Below are positions 7,601-7,791 of a stretch of 7,791 bases of DNA, one piece after another. The notes under the pieces are model-generated. The model saw only the letters and a program-made list of their open reading frames with translations, was not told the origin of the DNA and searched no databases. The position numbers were made by a program, and so were the translations under genes. Origin of the DNA: Methylothermaceae bacterium (GTDB lineage: Bacteria > Pseudomonadota > Gammaproteobacteria > Methylococcales > Methylothermaceae). How positions within the stretch are numbered: the first letter of the stretch is position 1; every line of letters starts with the position of its first letter. The DNA is taken from the NCBI GenBank assembly GCA_027024125.1, contig JALVSV010000015.1, positions 1 to 7,791 on the forward strand. Direction: 5' to 3'.

Positions 7601-7791
7601 CCGATCATGCTGACCAGCGACATCACCAGTTCCTCACGGATTGGATCGATGGCGGGATTGGTGACCTGAGCGAAGGCCTGCTTGAAATAGTCGTAGAGCA
7701 GCCGGGAGCGTTTTGACAGCACTGCCAGCGAAGCATCGTTGCCCATCGATCCTACCGGATCCTGGCCTGTGGCGGTCATCGGCTGGAGAAA
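4612..7791 (-). CDS. gltB: Glutamate synthase [NADPH] large (alpha) subunit, 5' end outside window
   Basis: This is about 1059 codons of the roughly 1500-residue GltB. The frame stays open to the window edge (FLQP precedes the ATG at 7779), so that ATG is internal. The missing part is the N-terminal class II glutaminase domain with its catalytic Cys1. Numbering from the internal Met: the central domain starts with [16 protein letters not shown] (7-22) and [20 protein letters not shown] (44-63). The FMN-binding synthase barrel has [11 protein letters not shown] (397-407), [11 protein letters not shown] (422-432), [13 protein letters not shown] (480-492), [10 protein letters not shown] (510-519), [11 protein letters not shown] (567-577) and [12 protein letters not shown] (611-622). 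The [3Fe-4S] cysteines are C645, C651 and C656, with the family's 6 and 5 spacing. The C-terminal GXGXG beta-helix (about 815-940) has [39 protein letters not shown] and [18 protein letters not shown] Gln-rich tail ends the protein at TAA (4612-4614). No lesion is seen. One sampled 60-base row (6061-6120) is 67 percent GC. Confidence 0.98.
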   Translation of the reverse strand, partial: FLQPMTATGQDPVGSMGNDASLAVLSKRSRLLYDYFKQAFAQVTNPAIDPIREELVMSLVSMIGPRPNLLSMAQGDSHMRLEAHQPILSNTDLEKIRYIESRTHGAFRTATLSFCYPVDQGVAGMETALEKLCEQAEKAVLDGNNILILSDRDVDTRHVPIPALLATSAVHHHLIHKGLRTETGLVVETGEAREVHHFCVLAGYGAEAINPYLAFDTISHLRHRLPEPISEQEAHQRYIKAVDKGILKVMSKMGISTYQSYCGAQIFNTLGLNQDFLDKYFAGTLSTTEGAGLTEIATEALQRHKQAFGDFLELRESLDVGGEFAYRLRGETHAWTPDSIAKLQHATRSNTRETFDEFARLINEQSEKTFTLRGLMRFKYDRDPVPLEEVEPASEIVKRFATGAMSFGSISWEAHTTLAVAMNRIGGKSNTGEGGELPERFKPLENGDSMRSAIKQVASGRFGVTTEYLVNADDIQIKIAQGAKPGEGGQLPGHKVDQIIAKVRHSTPGVGLISPPPHHDIYSIEDLKQLIYDLKCVNPEARISVKLVSEVGVGTVAAGVAKAHADHVTISGYDGGTGASPLTSIKHAGLPWEVGLAETHQTLVLNRLRGRICVQVDGGLRTGRDVVIGALLGADEFGFATAPLIVSGCIMMRKCHLNTCPVGVATQDPVLRKKFLGKPEYVVNYFFFVAEEVRQIMAQLGYRTLDEMIGQSDRLDMTDAIGHWKAKGLDFSKILAKPEAGPDVAIFNCEAQPHEIHKALDNKLIEAAQPAIESRQAVKIDMPVCNTDRSVGAMLSGKVAKHHGHEGLPDDTIHIKLKGTAGQSFGAWLAKGVTLELDGEGNDYVGKGLSGGRIVIYPPKETPIVAEENIIVGNTVLYGAISGECYFRGIAGERFAVRNSGAIAVVEGVGDHGCEYMTGGIVVVLGETGRNFAAGMSGGIAYVLDEQGTFDQRCNQAMVELEPVLDEDLALETLDHQGGDLETHGWVKVAHDMTRFDEQRLHALIQTHLHYTDSQRAREILEKWSHYRGMFVKVMPIDYRRALGQLQAERQQAQMQMTA

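Overview
The window looks like a chromosomal segment of a gammaproteobacterium. The IHF-alpha protein is very close to the E. coli type, and the pheT-ihfA order and the gltB-gltD pair are typical of that class. I cannot name a genus from sequence alone. No phage, insertion sequence, CRISPR array or toxin-antitoxin pair is visible. Most of the window is housekeeping, and no stretch longer than 300 bases lacks a gene.

Layout from left to right: (1) plus strand, 1-963: the 3' end of pheT, then ihfA 2 bases later, then a tRNA-Pro(GGG) gene 27 bases after ihfA. The tRNA has its own consensus-like promoter buried in the ihfA tail. (2) 971-1005: a hairpin with T-runs on both sides, which can serve as a shared bidirectional terminator. 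(3) minus strand, 1029-2168: a membrane-anchored protein of unknown function with a distinctive conserved-looking C-terminal motif set. (4) plus strand, 2281-2877: a TetR-family regulator, divergent from the previous gene across a 112-base AT-rich gap. (5) 2878-3083: a 206-base convergent intergenic region holding a long hairpin. (6) minus strand, 3084 to the window end: gltD preceded by gltB (5' end cut off by the window), separated by 88 bases that carry a strong hairpin.

How the genes relate: pheT and ihfA belong to the translation/nucleoid operon (pheS-pheT-ihfA). gltB and gltD encode the two subunits of NADPH-dependent glutamate synthase, the second step of the GS-GOGAT ammonium assimilation pathway. 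The TetR regulator and the unknown membrane protein sit between these two blocks as a divergent pair and are poorer in GC than gltB. They are the accessory-looking part of the window.

The points most worth a second look are the motif set in the 379-residue unknown protein, the hairpin between gltB and gltD, the 49-base hairpin after tetR (whose G-U pairs favour a plus-strand RNA), and the direct ihfA to tRNA-Pro junction.
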